Below the pieces are notes generated by a model that was given only the letters and a program-made list of their open reading frames with translations, did no database searches and was not told the DNA's origin. A program made the position numbers and the translations under genes. A DNA stretch of 64,000 nucleotides. Origin: Nitrospirota bacterium. Its GTDB lineage: Bacteria; Nitrospirota; Thermodesulfovibrionia; Thermodesulfovibrionales; UBA6898. The first letter of the stretch is position 1. Every line of letters begins with the position of its first letter. This document shows positions 8,962 through 16,581 of this stretch, one piece after another. Location: positions 1-64,000 of the forward strand of contig JACRHC010000098.1 of NCBI GenBank assembly GCA_016217675.1, given 5' to 3'.

Positions 8962-10245
8962 CTACTTCTTATGCAGTGCCCTCTCGACCGTCCTGATGGC
9001 GCAGAACTCACCGCACATGCTGCATACCTCAGTCTCTGTAGGCGGGACCTCAGCCCTCCACTCCCTCACCTTGTCGGGGTTCAGGCTGCAGGCAATCTGG
9101 CCATTCCAGTCTAATGCCTTCCGTGCCCTTGCCATCTTCATGTCTGCATCCATAGCGCCTTTAACGCCTTTGGCAATGTCAGCGGCGTGGGCAGCAAGCT
9201 TTGAAACGATAACGCCTTCTTTCACGTCTTCTATGGTCGGGAGCCTGATATGCTCAGAGGGTGTAACATAACAGAGAAAATCAGCGCCTGCTGCTCCTGC
9301 GACAGCGCCTCCTATAGCAGCAGTGATATGGTCATATCCCATGCCTATATCTGTCACAAGCGGTCCAAGCACATAGAAAGGCGCGCCCTTACAGATCTCT
9401 TTTTCGATCTTAACGTTCAGCTCCACCTGATTGAGAGGCACATGGCCCGGCCCTTCGATGATGACCTGCACATTCCTTTCGACTGCCCTGTCACGCAGCT
9501 CCCCTAAGGTGAGCAGTTCCTCAAGCTGGGTGCGGTCTGTAGCATCGGCAAGACATCCCGGCCGCATACCGTCACCCAGGCTCAATGTCATATCATATTT
9601 GTAAGCAATATCGCAGAGCCTGTCATACTGTTCATACAGAGGATTTTCTTTCTCGTTATATATGATCCACTCGACAAGGAAGGAACCTCCCCTGCTCACC
9701 ACATCAAGGATTCTTCCTTCGGACTTCAGCCGTTCGATAGCCTTCATGGTGAGGCCGGCGTGTGCAGTGACAAAATCGACGCCGTCAGCAGCATGCTCCT
9801 CGATAACGGCAAAAAGGTCATCCGCTGTCATCTTTGCGATCGAGCCTTTCTGTGCCACGGTCCTCACGATCGTCTCGTAAATAGGCACGGTGCCGACCGC
9901 AACAGGGGACTTCTTCAGCATCATCTGCCTGAGCTCTTTGATCGGGCCTCCGGTAGAAAGGTCCATCACTGCATCAGCACCATACTTCACCAGTACCGCC
10001 AGCTTTTCCATCTCTTCGTCTACCGAGATCCTGTCCTTTGATGTTCCGATGTTTGCGTTGATCTTGGTGCGCATATTCCTGCCGATGCCGATGGGAGTTA
10101 TCGCGTGATTCCGATTGATCGGGATAACGCTCACGCCGGATGCTATGTCGGCTGAAAGCTGCTCAGGCGTCAGGCCCTCGGAAGCAGCAACGAGCTTCAC
10201 CTCGTCGGTTATGATCCCTTTTTTAGCTGATTCAAGTCTTGTCAT
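8962..10245 (-). CDS. thiC: Phosphomethylpyrimidine synthase ThiC
   Basis: 427 residues, the short bacterial/archaeal form without the long N-terminal extension. ThiC is a radical SAM enzyme that rearranges aminoimidazole ribotide into hydroxymethylpyrimidine phosphate, the pyrimidine half of thiamine. Its cluster-binding C-x2-C-x4-C (C-S-M-C-G-E-F-C) lies close to the C-terminus, as expected. Other family segments are visible: N-A-N-I-G-T-S, S-L-G-D-G-M-R-P-G and E-G-P-G-H-V-P. The start overlaps the thiE stop by 4 bases, so translation is probably coupled. The gene is in the TPP-riboswitch operon. Confidence 0.97.
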   Translation of the reverse strand: MTRLESAKKGIITDEVKLVAASEGLTPEQLSADIASGVSVIPINRNHAITPIGIGRNMRTKINANIGTSKDRISVDEEMEKLAVLVKYGADAVMDLSTGGPIKELRQMMLKKSPVAVGTVPIYETIVRTVAQKGSIAKMTADDLFAVIEEHAADGVDFVTAHAGLTMKAIERLKSEGRILDVVSRGGSFLVEWIIYNEKENPLYEQYDRLCDIAYKYDMTLSLGDGMRPGCLADATDRTQLEELLTLGELRDRAVERNVQVIIEGPGHVPLNQVELNVKIEKEICKGAPFYVLGPLVTDIGMGYDHITAAIGGAVAGAAGADFLCYVTPSEHIRLPTIEDVKEGVIVSKLAAHAADIAKGVKGAMDADMKMARARKALDWNGQIACSLNPDKVREWRAEVPPTETEVCSMCGEFCAIRTVERALHKK

Positions 10246-10868
10246 GATAGTTTCCTCATAAATTTCTCTGTAGTTTTTTTAATATCTTCTGCTGTCAGGA
10301 TAGCTGATATGAGCGCTGCCCCGTATGCTCCCTGCTCCAAAACTTCCTCTACTCTCCCAATTGTGATGCCGCCTATACCAAAGACCGGAATCATACAATT
10401 TTTTGCTGCCTCGTTCAGCAGTTCAATGCCGATCGGCTTTCCGTACTGTATTTTTGAGGGTGTTTCGTACACCGGCCCCAGCGTTACAAAATCCGCTCCA
10501 TCTTCCTCTGCCTGCTTCGCCTCCCGCAGGCTGTGTGTTGAAACACCGATCATCAATCTTTCGCCAGATGCCTTGCGGGCTGCCTGCACCGGCATGCTCG
10601 TCCGGCCGAGATGCACACCGTCTGCATCAACAGATAGCGCAATATCGACCCTGTCATTGATAAAAAGCCTTGCGCCATGTCTTGCGGTCAATGCCCTCAT
10701 GCTGTATGCCAGCGCAAGAAGTTCCCTGATCCCAAGATCTTTTTCCCTGAGCTGAACAGCCTTCACGCCGCCATTAAGCGCCTTCTCAACAGCCTCCAGC
10801 ATTGCGTCTGATGAGCTAAAGAGGGTTCTGTCTGTTATGAGGTACAGCCTGAAATCCGGTGATGCCAC
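10242..10868 (-). CDS. thiE: Thiamine-phosphate synthase ThiE
   Basis: 208 residues with a GTG start at 10868. ThiE joins hydroxymethylpyrimidine diphosphate and thiazole phosphate into thiamine phosphate. The family segments Y-L-I-T-D-R, V-Q-L-R-E-K-D, L-F-I-N-D-R-V-D-I-A, D-G-V-H-L-G and F-V-T-L-G-P-V-Y-E-T-P-S-K are all present, followed by the phosphate-binding G-I-G-G-I near residue 170. It is third in thiS-thiG-thiE-thiC; the 167 bases before it carry two GC-rich hairpins. Confidence 0.96.
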   Translation of the reverse strand: MASPDFRLYLITDRTLFSSSDAMLEAVEKALNGGVKAVQLREKDLGIRELLALAYSMRALTARHGARLFINDRVDIALSVDADGVHLGRTSMPVQAARKASGERLMIGVSTHSLREAKQAEEDGADFVTLGPVYETPSKIQYGKPIGIELLNEAAKNCMIPVFGIGGITIGRVEEVLEQGAYGAALISAILTAEDIKKTTEKFMRKLS

Positions 10869-10889
10869 GACTACTTACACAGGTGCCGG

Positions 10890-10980
10890 CACCTCCCCTT
10901 TACAAGGGGAGGTTGGGTGGGGTAGAGATTAGACGCCATCAAAACCTCCCCACACCCCTCCTGGTAAGGAGGGGACTTTC
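10890..10980. repeat. GC-rich double-hairpin intergenic repeat (thiG-thiE gap)
   Basis: Two back-to-back hairpins: CCTCCCCTT / AAGGGGAGG around a 3-base loop at 10892-10912, and CCCCTCCT / AGGAGGGG around GGTA near 10956-10975. A G-rich linker (GGTTGGGTGGGGT) sits between. The same linker motif recurs in the element at 11955-12027, so this is a dispersed element rather than a gene-specific signal. It lies inside the thiamine operon and could end or pause transcription there. Confidence 0.7.
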
Positions 10981-11035
10981 TATTGCCAGATTACAAGCCT
11001 TCATTTCTTCTTATCATGTACTCGTATCACGGCTT

Positions 11036-11806
11036 TTACAGCATGCCGTCAAAGGGACTGCTTGCTGTTGCATAAAGCTTCCTTGGTATCCTTCCTGCCT
11101 TGTACGCAAGCCGGCCGGCGATCACCCCATGCTTCATGGCCGATGCCATGGCGATCGGGTCCTTTGCGCCTGCAATTGCCGTATTAAGCAAAACAGCATC
11201 ACAGCCAAGTTCCATCGCAAAGGCAACATCAGATGCTGTTCCCACACCTGCGTCCACAATGATCGGTACCGTCGCCTGCTCAAGTATGATCTTGAGGTTG
11301 TAGGGATTCCTGATCCCAAGGCCTGAGCCTATCGGCGCAGCAAGAGGCATGACCGCAGCAGCACCTGCGTCAACAAGCCTTTTTGCCATGATAGGGTCAT
11401 CGTTCGTATAAGGGAACACGATAAACCCTTCCTTTGCAAGGATCTCGGTCGCCTTCAGAAGGCCTATAACATCAGGGAAAAGCGTCTTTTCGTCGCCAAT
11501 TACTTCAATCTTGATCAGGTCTGATACACCAGCCTCACGCGCAAGCCTCGAATACCGCAAGGCATCCTCGACCGTATAACAGCCTGCGGTGTTCGGCAGG
11601 ATCTTGTATTTCTTCGGATCAATGAAGTCCAGAAGGTTCTCAGACTTCCTGTCCGTGATATTTGTGCGTCTGACAGCAACGGTCACCACATCAGCGCCCG
11701 AGGCTTCTATAGCCCTCTTCGTCTCCTCAAAGTCCTTGTATTTTCCTGTCCCTACCCAGAGCCGGGACTTGAACTCTATCCCTCTGATGATAAACGTATC
11801 TTCCAT
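11036..11806 (-). CDS. thiG: Thiazole synthase ThiG
   Basis: 256 residues from the ATG at 11806, chosen because TACGGAGG precedes it; the frame extends 8 codons further. ThiG forms thiazole phosphate from deoxyxylulose phosphate, a glycine-derived imine and the ThiS thiocarboxylate. Family features include the N-terminal [11 protein letters not shown], the catalytic lysine in L-I-K-I-E-V-I-G-D, and the phosphate-binding segments D-A-G-V-G-T-A-S-D and N-T-A-I-A. Full length. It follows thiS in the operon after a 258-base gap containing repeats. Confidence 0.97.
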   Translation of the reverse strand: MEDTFIIRGIEFKSRLWVGTGKYKDFEETKRAIEASGADVVTVAVRRTNITDRKSENLLDFIDPKKYKILPNTAGCYTVEDALRYSRLAREAGVSDLIKIEVIGDEKTLFPDVIGLLKATEILAKEGFIVFPYTNDDPIMAKRLVDAGAAAVMPLAAPIGSGLGIRNPYNLKIILEQATVPIIVDAGVGTASDVAFAMELGCDAVLLNTAIAGAKDPIAMASAMKHGVIAGRLAYKAGRIPRKLYATASSPFDGML

Positions 11807-11894
11807 AGTTCCTCCGTAAACTTCGTTCAATATTCAAAGTTCCACATTCTGATAATGAGATTGAACGTAATTCTACACATCAGCCTATTCAGTC

Positions 11895-11932
11895 ATTCCG
11901 GATAGCTTGATCGAAGTCTGGGTATCCGGAAT
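11895..11932. repeat. Small inverted repeat, MITE-like
   Basis: ATTCCGGATA at 11895-11904 is repeated in inverse orientation as TATCCGGAAT at 11923-11932 with an 18-base spacer. It lies in the thiS-thiG gap beside another intergenic repeat. Its outer motif resembles the GTCATTCC...GGAATGAC element near 28.6 kb. Confidence 0.5.
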
Positions 11933-11954
11933 CTTTCTTTACTTTCACCCGCCC

Positions 11955-12027
11955 TTAATCCCTCCCCTCAAGGGAGGGAAACATTTGGTCCCTCGCCCCT
12001 TGGGGGAGAGGGTTGGGTGAGGGGTAT
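11955..12027. repeat. Second copy of the GC-rich double-hairpin repeat (thiS-thiG gap)
   Basis: CCCTCCC...GGGAGGG forms a first hairpin and CCCTCGCCCC...GGGGGAGAGGG a second, followed by GGTTGGGTGAGGGGT. This matches the organisation and linker of the element at 10890-10980, so the thiamine operon carries two copies in its intergenic gaps. Confidence 0.65.
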
Positions 12028-12064
12028 TTTCGAGAGAATGACAAACTCGGAACTTTGAACAACC

Positions 12065-12265
12065 TCATCCGCCGCCCACAAAGTTCACGATCTCCACAAC
12101 ATCTCCGTCATTGAGTCTGAACTGCGCATATTCCGTTCTTCTTACGATCACCATGTTCACCTCAACAGCGACCCTGCCGACAGTGACCTTGAGCTCATCA
12201 AGCAATTCCTGCACAGTCCTGGCGCTAATATTGTCCCTGTCTTCGCCGTTGATCTTCAGTTTCAT
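12065..12265 (-). CDS. thiS: Sulfur carrier protein ThiS
   Basis: 66 residues, a ubiquitin-fold protein ending in V-G-G-G, so the C-terminal Gly-Gly that is adenylated and converted to thiocarboxylate is present. It hands sulfur to ThiG for thiazole formation. It is the first gene behind the TPP riboswitch; the T-run of the attenuator hairpin touches its ATG, so little room is left for a normal ribosome-binding site and the terminator stem probably also covers it. No thiF is visible nearby. Confidence 0.95.
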   Translation of the reverse strand: MKLKINGEDRDNISARTVQELLDELKVTVGRVAVEVNMVIVRRTEYAQFRLNDGDVVEIVNFVGGG

Positions 12266-12300
12266 AAAATAAAAAACCGCATCCCTTTCAGGATACGGTT
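12266..12300 (-). terminator. Intrinsic terminator (attenuator) between TPP riboswitch and thiS
   Basis: On the minus strand, AACCGTATCC and GGGATGCGGTT form a near-perfect stem around a short TGAAA loop, followed by a run of Ts ending at the thiS start codon. Its place directly between aptamer and gene is that of a riboswitch-controlled transcription terminator. Confidence 0.85.
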
Positions 12301-12316
12301 GTCTTTTCTGATCAAT

Positions 12317-12412
12317 TCCCTGTTTCCTCCGTCGGAATTATCCGTATCAGGTTCAAGGGGTCTCTCCCGTTCTATCGGAAGACTCTCAGGCATAAACTGC
12401 CTCCCCCAAGGG
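12317..12412 (-). promoter_or_regulatory. TPP (THI-box) riboswitch
   Basis: The minus strand carries the conserved THI-box blocks in order: GGGGGAG near 12406, CTGAGAGT, ACCCCTTGAACCTGAT, GGATAAT and CCGACGGAGGAAACAGGGA. The aptamer binds thiamine diphosphate. With the terminator at 12266-12300 it should switch off the thiS-thiG-thiE-thiC-kinase operon when TPP is plentiful. Confidence 0.95.
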
Positions 12413-12420
12413 TTGATTTA

Positions 12421-12450
12421 AGTATAGTGAAGCGCTCGGCGCAAAGTCAA
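12421..12450 (-). promoter_or_regulatory. Sigma-70-type promoter of the thiamine operon
   Basis: On the minus strand TTGACT (complement of 12445-12450) and TATACT (complement of 12421-12426) are separated by 18 bases, just upstream of the riboswitch aptamer. Confidence 0.75.
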
Positions 12451-12766
12451 CGGACAGAAGCTATCTTCTCTGCTCAAATCTACCTCTTATAACAAACACC
12501 CGTGATATAATTTAGACTCAGGAACGTTACTAATGGTATTCGAGAGAAATGACGGAGGGAAGAAAATAAGTTCCTTCCTGGAGTCAACGCGAAAGCTCTT
12601 CTCAAAATTGTGAGGATCACGACTGGTAATCACGACCTACATCAACCGCGCCGCTAAAGACCCGAGCCTGAAAACCAAAAGCGGTTATTCGGCGTCGGGC
12701 AGGATGTTTTTGTTGTACGTTGCAGCTGCACTTATTGTCTCCATTTAACGGGTTTACATTCCTTTA
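12451..12766. other. Intergenic stretch with a possible gene remnant
   Basis: No convincing complete gene is visible. On the plus strand 12626-12748 is open for 40 codons and ends in a hydrophobic tail (G-R-M-F-L-L-Y-V-A-A-A-L-I-V-S-I), but it has no start codon or ribosome-binding site. It may be the 3' remnant of a decayed gene. Confidence 0.3.
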
Positions 12767-14125
12767 TTAATTACATCCTTTATCGCTGCAAACATCTACA
12801 TCATACTTGGTCTTTAGTTTCTGACATAGCTCTAAATTTTCTTTGTTTTGTTCAAATACAAAACAATGACGTACAATCGGTTTTAGGAAGGCGTAATTGA
12901 AGTAGTTCATTTCATAGGGGAATCCGGCATACTCTGCCTCATCATACTTGCGTGATGCACCGTTTGTCTTTAAGGCTGAAAAGGGAGATTCAGAGAGGTA
13001 ACTTTCAACTGCTAAAATGGCGGCCTTCCTGACAGCTGGCGAGTCTTCGCTAATTGCCATCCGCCCGACCTCCATAAAAACTGGCATAAACAAGGACAAT
13101 TCACTAACTCGCTTAGTCTTAATTTCATTCAGGGCTTTCAGCCTATGCTTTGCATCCTTATTTTGTAATGCTGTTATAATGGTCAGCACTTTTTTATTGT
13201 AACTGATGTCTACCAATTTGTTTTCCCATCTATAACCAAACATTTCATAAGCAGTCATTTGTTTTGAATAACGATATTTTGAGCTATTTTTTTCAAGGGT
13301 GTCATATATCGAAAGGGCGATGTCATAGCGACAGGCAGCAATATATCCACGTGCAAGATAATATAAGGCATCGTCTTTCAATGGCTTATTCTTTATTTTT
13401 AAAACAGAAACATGATAAGTCTTAAGCAACTTATCGATTGCCTTTAAATCCCGAAAGTCACCTCCGCCCGTTCCTGGCGGTATATTCAAGGCTCCGAGTT
13501 GAAAGTTTATGTCCGTAATGGCTGTCAATAATTTTCCGCCGTTTGGATACTTACGAATATAAGGCAAATAAGCATCTATTGAACGCCCGACATAGCAGTT
13601 CATATCGCCTTCACATTCGCCAATGTCAGCCCTATCTCTTGTATGATAAAATATGGCATGTTCAAGATATGGACTCTTTGGAAAGCGCCTAATTAGATCT
13701 TCGTAATCAACCCCAACATAGTAAAAACCTAAGGCAGTCCCATATTCCTTTTCGCCACGGGTTCGGCAATAATCGGCCTGATCGGAGTAGCAATTGCACA
13801 TAACAACCATTATGGATTTTGCCTGAGCCAGCATGAAAAGAATTTGGTCCGTTCTTTTATAACGCGGTTTTTCTCTCCTTATCGTTTCTAACTCATTTAT
13901 GATTTTCTTTGAGATTGCCGCATTTTCTTTCGAGGGGCACTCACCTTCTTCAAAATGATGGGTTTTTTCCCAGAGGACATTAACCTGCTTTTCGATTTCA
14001 TTTAGTTTGGCATCAAGGGGGCCTTCCATGGCCAGAATTGCGACAGGGGAAATTAATAAATACATTGCCGCTATATATAGTATTGTTACAAATGAGAAAG
14101 ATCTTATATCGTTTTTATTAATCAT
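12767..14125 (-). CDS. Secreted TPR/HEAT-like repeat protein, unknown function
   Basis: 452 residues with a hydrophobic N-terminal signal segment (residues about 12-32). No family recognised. The middle contains helix-rich segments of the tetratricopeptide type (for example Y-E-D-L-I-R-R-F-P-K-S-P-Y and Y-L-P-Y-I-R-K-Y-P-N-G-G), as in BamD-like or tol-pal-associated YbgF-like proteins. A later part (L-Q-N-K-D-A-K-H-R-L-K-A-L-N-E-I) resembles HEAT-type repeats. About a dozen cysteines, including C-N-C-Y and C-E-G-D-M-N-C, suggest disulfides. The gene is A+T-rich compared with the surrounding operons and probably accessory. Confidence 0.55.
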   Translation of the reverse strand: MINKNDIRSFSFVTILYIAAMYLLISPVAILAMEGPLDAKLNEIEKQVNVLWEKTHHFEEGECPSKENAAISKKIINELETIRREKPRYKRTDQILFMLAQAKSIMVVMCNCYSDQADYCRTRGEKEYGTALGFYYVGVDYEDLIRRFPKSPYLEHAIFYHTRDRADIGECEGDMNCYVGRSIDAYLPYIRKYPNGGKLLTAITDINFQLGALNIPPGTGGGDFRDLKAIDKLLKTYHVSVLKIKNKPLKDDALYYLARGYIAACRYDIALSIYDTLEKNSSKYRYSKQMTAYEMFGYRWENKLVDISYNKKVLTIITALQNKDAKHRLKALNEIKTKRVSELSLFMPVFMEVGRMAISEDSPAVRKAAILAVESYLSESPFSALKTNGASRKYDEAEYAGFPYEMNYFNYAFLKPIVRHCFVFEQNKENLELCQKLKTKYDVDVCSDKGCN

Positions 14126-14466
14126 TATTCTATTTGCGTCAACATTATTCTTATATCGAACGCGTCGTTTTGATAATTATAGGGGCAATGAGAGGGTTGG
14201 TCAATTAGAAACTGCGATAATTATGTTTATATGGTTCGCTGCGCCTTTCTCCCCATATTCATCACTTTTCATAGTCTACCAATTTTGCGTCATTGTAGGT
14301 GTTGTTCGCATCCTGCCTGCAATCTCGTTTCTTTCGGTATTCCTCAAACTTCCGTCTTGTTGAATAGCATTGAGTTGAGAGATGAAAGGCGTATCGTCAT
14401 GTGATTGCATCAGGCGCTGATAATAGAGATTAGTTGGGAAAAGCATTTACAGATGTTGAAAGTAAG
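14126..14466. other. Intergenic stretch without a supported gene
   Basis: A+T-rich sequence between the secreted protein and the PIN gene. A plus-strand open frame at 14007-14363 mostly mirrors the signal-peptide region of the opposite gene and has no ribosome-binding site. No RNA, repeat or promoter was recognised here. Confidence 0.4.
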
Positions 14467-14883
14467 CTACAAACATTCGTCCAGAATCATACATTTGATA
14501 TCACTTACCCGGCTGAAGACCTGATCATTGCAGATAATGCAGGTAGTGCCTGACAAAAGAGCAGAAGCGGCATGAATAGCATCCGGAGTCTTCAAATTAT
14601 ATTCAGCCCTCAGCTTTGCCGCAAGATCTGAAATAGGCAGGGTCAAAGGCTGCCATGTAAGATGAGGATACGTAGTAAACAGCGAATAGAACTTCAGGAC
14701 AAGCTCATCGTTCTTCTGCTTGTACGGCTGAACCAATATTTCAGTCAGTGTAAGGGTTGATGTAACAGCCTCTATCTTTCCTTGCTCCAGGTATTCGAAG
14801 ATCTGGTCACAGGCATCAAAATAGATGGGATGTTCCTCTATGAAATAGACAAAAACACTGGTATCAAGATAGACCTTGCGGCG
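14467..14883 (-). CDS. PIN-domain toxin-like protein, start codon missing or unusual
   Basis: The minus-strand frame reads K-V-Y-L-D-T-S-V-F-V-Y-F at its N-terminal side and T-P-D-A-I-H-A-A-S-A-L, then C-N-D at the C-terminal side, the acidic signature of PIN ribonucleases of VapC type. Total length is about 135 residues, normal for the family. No ATG, GTG or TTG lies where the domain should begin; the frame stays open upstream into the end of the AbrB gene, and the first conventional start is an internal TTG at 14736. It may use a rare start, be made by frameshifting from the antitoxin, or be inactivated. The preceding AbrB gene is the likely antitoxin. Confidence 0.6.
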   Translation of the reverse strand, partial: RRKVYLDTSVFVYFIEEHPIYFDACDQIFEYLEQGKIEAVTSTLTLTEILVQPYKQKNDELVLKFYSLFTTYPHLTWQPLTLPISDLAAKLRAEYNLKTPDAIHAASALLSGTTCIICNDQVFSRVSDIKCMILDECL

Positions 14884-14911
14884 GCCCTGAGAATTTCGGA
14901 GAGCCGGAGAC

Positions 14912-15130
14912 TCACCAGGACTTTCGTTCCTTTCGGAGATGATCCTCGCCGTATATTCCCTTGCCAGAGCCTGCCAAGTCTCGCCTGTAACTGTCAGGCT
15001 TGGGCATTATGACAGTCATGTTTCCTTTTACCACAATGACAAGCTCATCCTTGCCTTTCAGATGCATGGCCTCACGCGCTTCTTTCGGAATCACTATCTG
15101 GTTCTTTGAGCTCATTTTAACTGTCTGCAT
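14912..15130 (-). CDS. AbrB/SpoVT-type antitoxin
   Basis: 72 residues starting with the swapped-hairpin DNA-binding domain (S-S-K-N-Q-I-V-I-P-K-E-A-R-E, then L-K-G-K-D-E-L-V-I). A GGAGG ribosome-binding site precedes the ATG at 15130. Such proteins bind operator DNA with an N-terminal domain and neutralise a PIN toxin with the C-terminal tail; the next gene on the strand is a PIN protein whose open frame overlaps this gene's end. A perfect inverted repeat in its own promoter suggests autorepression. Confidence 0.85.
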   Translation of the reverse strand: MQTVKMSSKNQIVIPKEAREAMHLKGKDELVIVVKGNMTVIMPKPDSYRRDLAGSGKGIYGEDHLRKERKSW

Positions 15131-15146
15131 GACACACCTCCATCTG

Positions 15147-15181
15147 CTTTACTTTTATTATAAAAAGTAAAGCACTGTCAA
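15147..15181 (-). promoter_or_regulatory. Promoter and palindromic operator of the abrB-PIN pair
   Basis: CTTTACTTTT (15147-15156) and AAAAGTAAAG (15163-15172) form a perfect 10-base inverted repeat with a 6-base centre. On the minus strand TTGACA (complement of 15176-15181) lies directly upstream, and TATAAT-like bases fall in the palindrome centre, so a bound repressor would cover the -10 region. Confidence 0.7.
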
Positions 15182-15244
15182 TGTTCACTTTTCATCAAAA
15201 GATAACGAGCGTCTATCGGCAAGGGAGGGCGCATCTAAAATGAA

Positions 15245-15541
15245 TTACTTCATCTTCAGTCCACACTTATAGCACACATCCCGAAAGGGAAACTGATAAA
15301 ACCTCCACCAATACAGCGAATGACATCTCGGGCATCTGCTGCGGGCATTCTTGAAAATGAGCCAGCCAGCTACAATTACATACAAAATTGCATATAATTT
15401 GGCTATGCTTGATTTGAAATAACTATCAACAAGCCCAACGGAAGGAGAGAACAAGAATAAGAGACCAAGTTGCAAAATCCGAATTTGAATCTTTCTTATC
15501 TCTTTTCTTTCTACTTCAGAAATCGGTTCGGCAGTTAGCAT
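15245..15541 (-). CDS. Small membrane protein with C-terminal zinc ribbon
   Basis: 98 residues. Two hydrophobic segments (I-L-Q-L-G-L-L-F-L-F and L-Y-A-I-L-Y-V-I-V-A-G-W-L-I-F) are followed by C-P-R-C and C-Y-K-C, a likely zinc-binding ribbon facing the cytoplasm. No named family was recognised. It stands alone, with 114 bases before the toxin-antitoxin pair and 120 before larB. Confidence 0.6.
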   Translation of the reverse strand: MLTAEPISEVERKEIRKIQIRILQLGLLFLFSPSVGLVDSYFKSSIAKLYAILYVIVAGWLIFKNARSRCPRCHSLYWWRFYQFPFRDVCYKCGLKMK

Positions 15542-15661
15542 ATTCTCCCCTGTTCATTATCACTAAAGTGTAAGTTGGGCAACTCACCATTTGTTCAGTA
15601 ACCTCTTCTGCTATCAGGGTTTCCGAAAAGCCGTATTTATTGAGCAGGCATAACATGATCA

Positions 15662-16396
15662 CTAAATGGTGTTTATCTTATGCCCCAGACATCCTGCGCC
15701 AAAGCCGTTGTCAATGTTCATCACGGCAATACCGGGAACACAGGAGTTCAGCATGGCAAAAAGCGCGGTCAAGCCGCTGAAACTGGTGCCGTACCCTGTT
15801 GAGGCAGGCACCGCAATGATCGGTCTGTCTGTCATGCCTCCGACAACAGAAGGCAGCGCACCCTCCATGCCGGCAACAACAATGATCACCCGCGCCTTTC
15901 CAAGTTCATCTCTTCTGTCCATCAGTCTATGGAGACCTGCCACACCCACATCATAGACCGTTGTTACGCTGCTTCCAAGGAACGCGGCAGTAACAGCAGC
16001 TTCCTCAGCAACAGGGATATCCGAGGTCCCGGCAGTAAGGACAAGCACATTGCCTGTCTTCTTCTTTTGTTCTCCAACGGAGATCATGCCTGACAAGGCA
16101 TGAAATGAAGCGCCCCTGATCTTCAGGGCCCTGTATATCTTCTCGTTTGCCCTGGTTATAAGAAAACTTTTGCTCTTTTTATACATTGTCCGGGCTATCC
16201 CGGTCACCTGCTTTTCGGTCTTGCCGGAAGCGAAGATCACCTCAGGCACGCCCTGCCTCAGATGGCGGTGGTGGTCAATCTTGGCAAATGAGATATCTTC
16301 ATAGGGAAGATGCTGCATCTTCTTGACTGCCTGCTCTATAGCCAGCGTCCCCTCTTGCACAGCATGCAGAATAGTCCTTATCTGATCATTATTCAT
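15662..16396 (-). CDS. larB: LarB-like pyridinium-dicarboxylate synthase
   Basis: 244 residues from the ATG at 16396, preceded by GGCAGG; the frame extends to 16522 but the extra residues are unlike the family. The C-terminal half is the AIR-carboxylase-like (PurE-like) fold, with V-L-T-A-G-T-S-D-I-P-V-A-E-E-A and G-M-E-G-A-L-P-S-V-V-G-G. The N-terminal D-H-H-R-H-L-R-Q-G-V-P-E-V-I motif is specific to LarB. LarB carboxylates and hydrolyses nicotinic acid adenine dinucleotide, the first step of the nickel-pincer cofactor. No larC, larE or larA is in the window. Confidence 0.88.
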   Translation of the reverse strand: MNNDQIRTILHAVQEGTLAIEQAVKKMQHLPYEDISFAKIDHHRHLRQGVPEVIFASGKTEKQVTGIARTMYKKSKSFLITRANEKIYRALKIRGASFHALSGMISVGEQKKKTGNVLVLTAGTSDIPVAEEAAVTAAFLGSSVTTVYDVGVAGLHRLMDRRDELGKARVIIVVAGMEGALPSVVGGMTDRPIIAVPASTGYGTSFSGLTALFAMLNSCVPGIAVMNIDNGFGAGCLGHKINTI

Positions 16397-16581
16397 AAGA
16401 TAACCTGCCTTCCCTGATAAGCCCGTGATATATTTCGATCCTTCAGCAGCTTTAAGAATAGTATAGAGGAACGCAGTGGAGCAAGCTGATGACACCTGCA
16501 GAAAAAGGAAAAACGGCAGCAAACCTCCTCCGGTTCTGATGACATGTTTTGCTCCTCTTCCTGTATAATTATAGAGTTATT

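Noticed and set aside
14007-14363. Plus-strand hydrophobic ORF
   Set aside because: It mostly mirrors the signal peptide of the opposite gene and has no ribosome-binding site.
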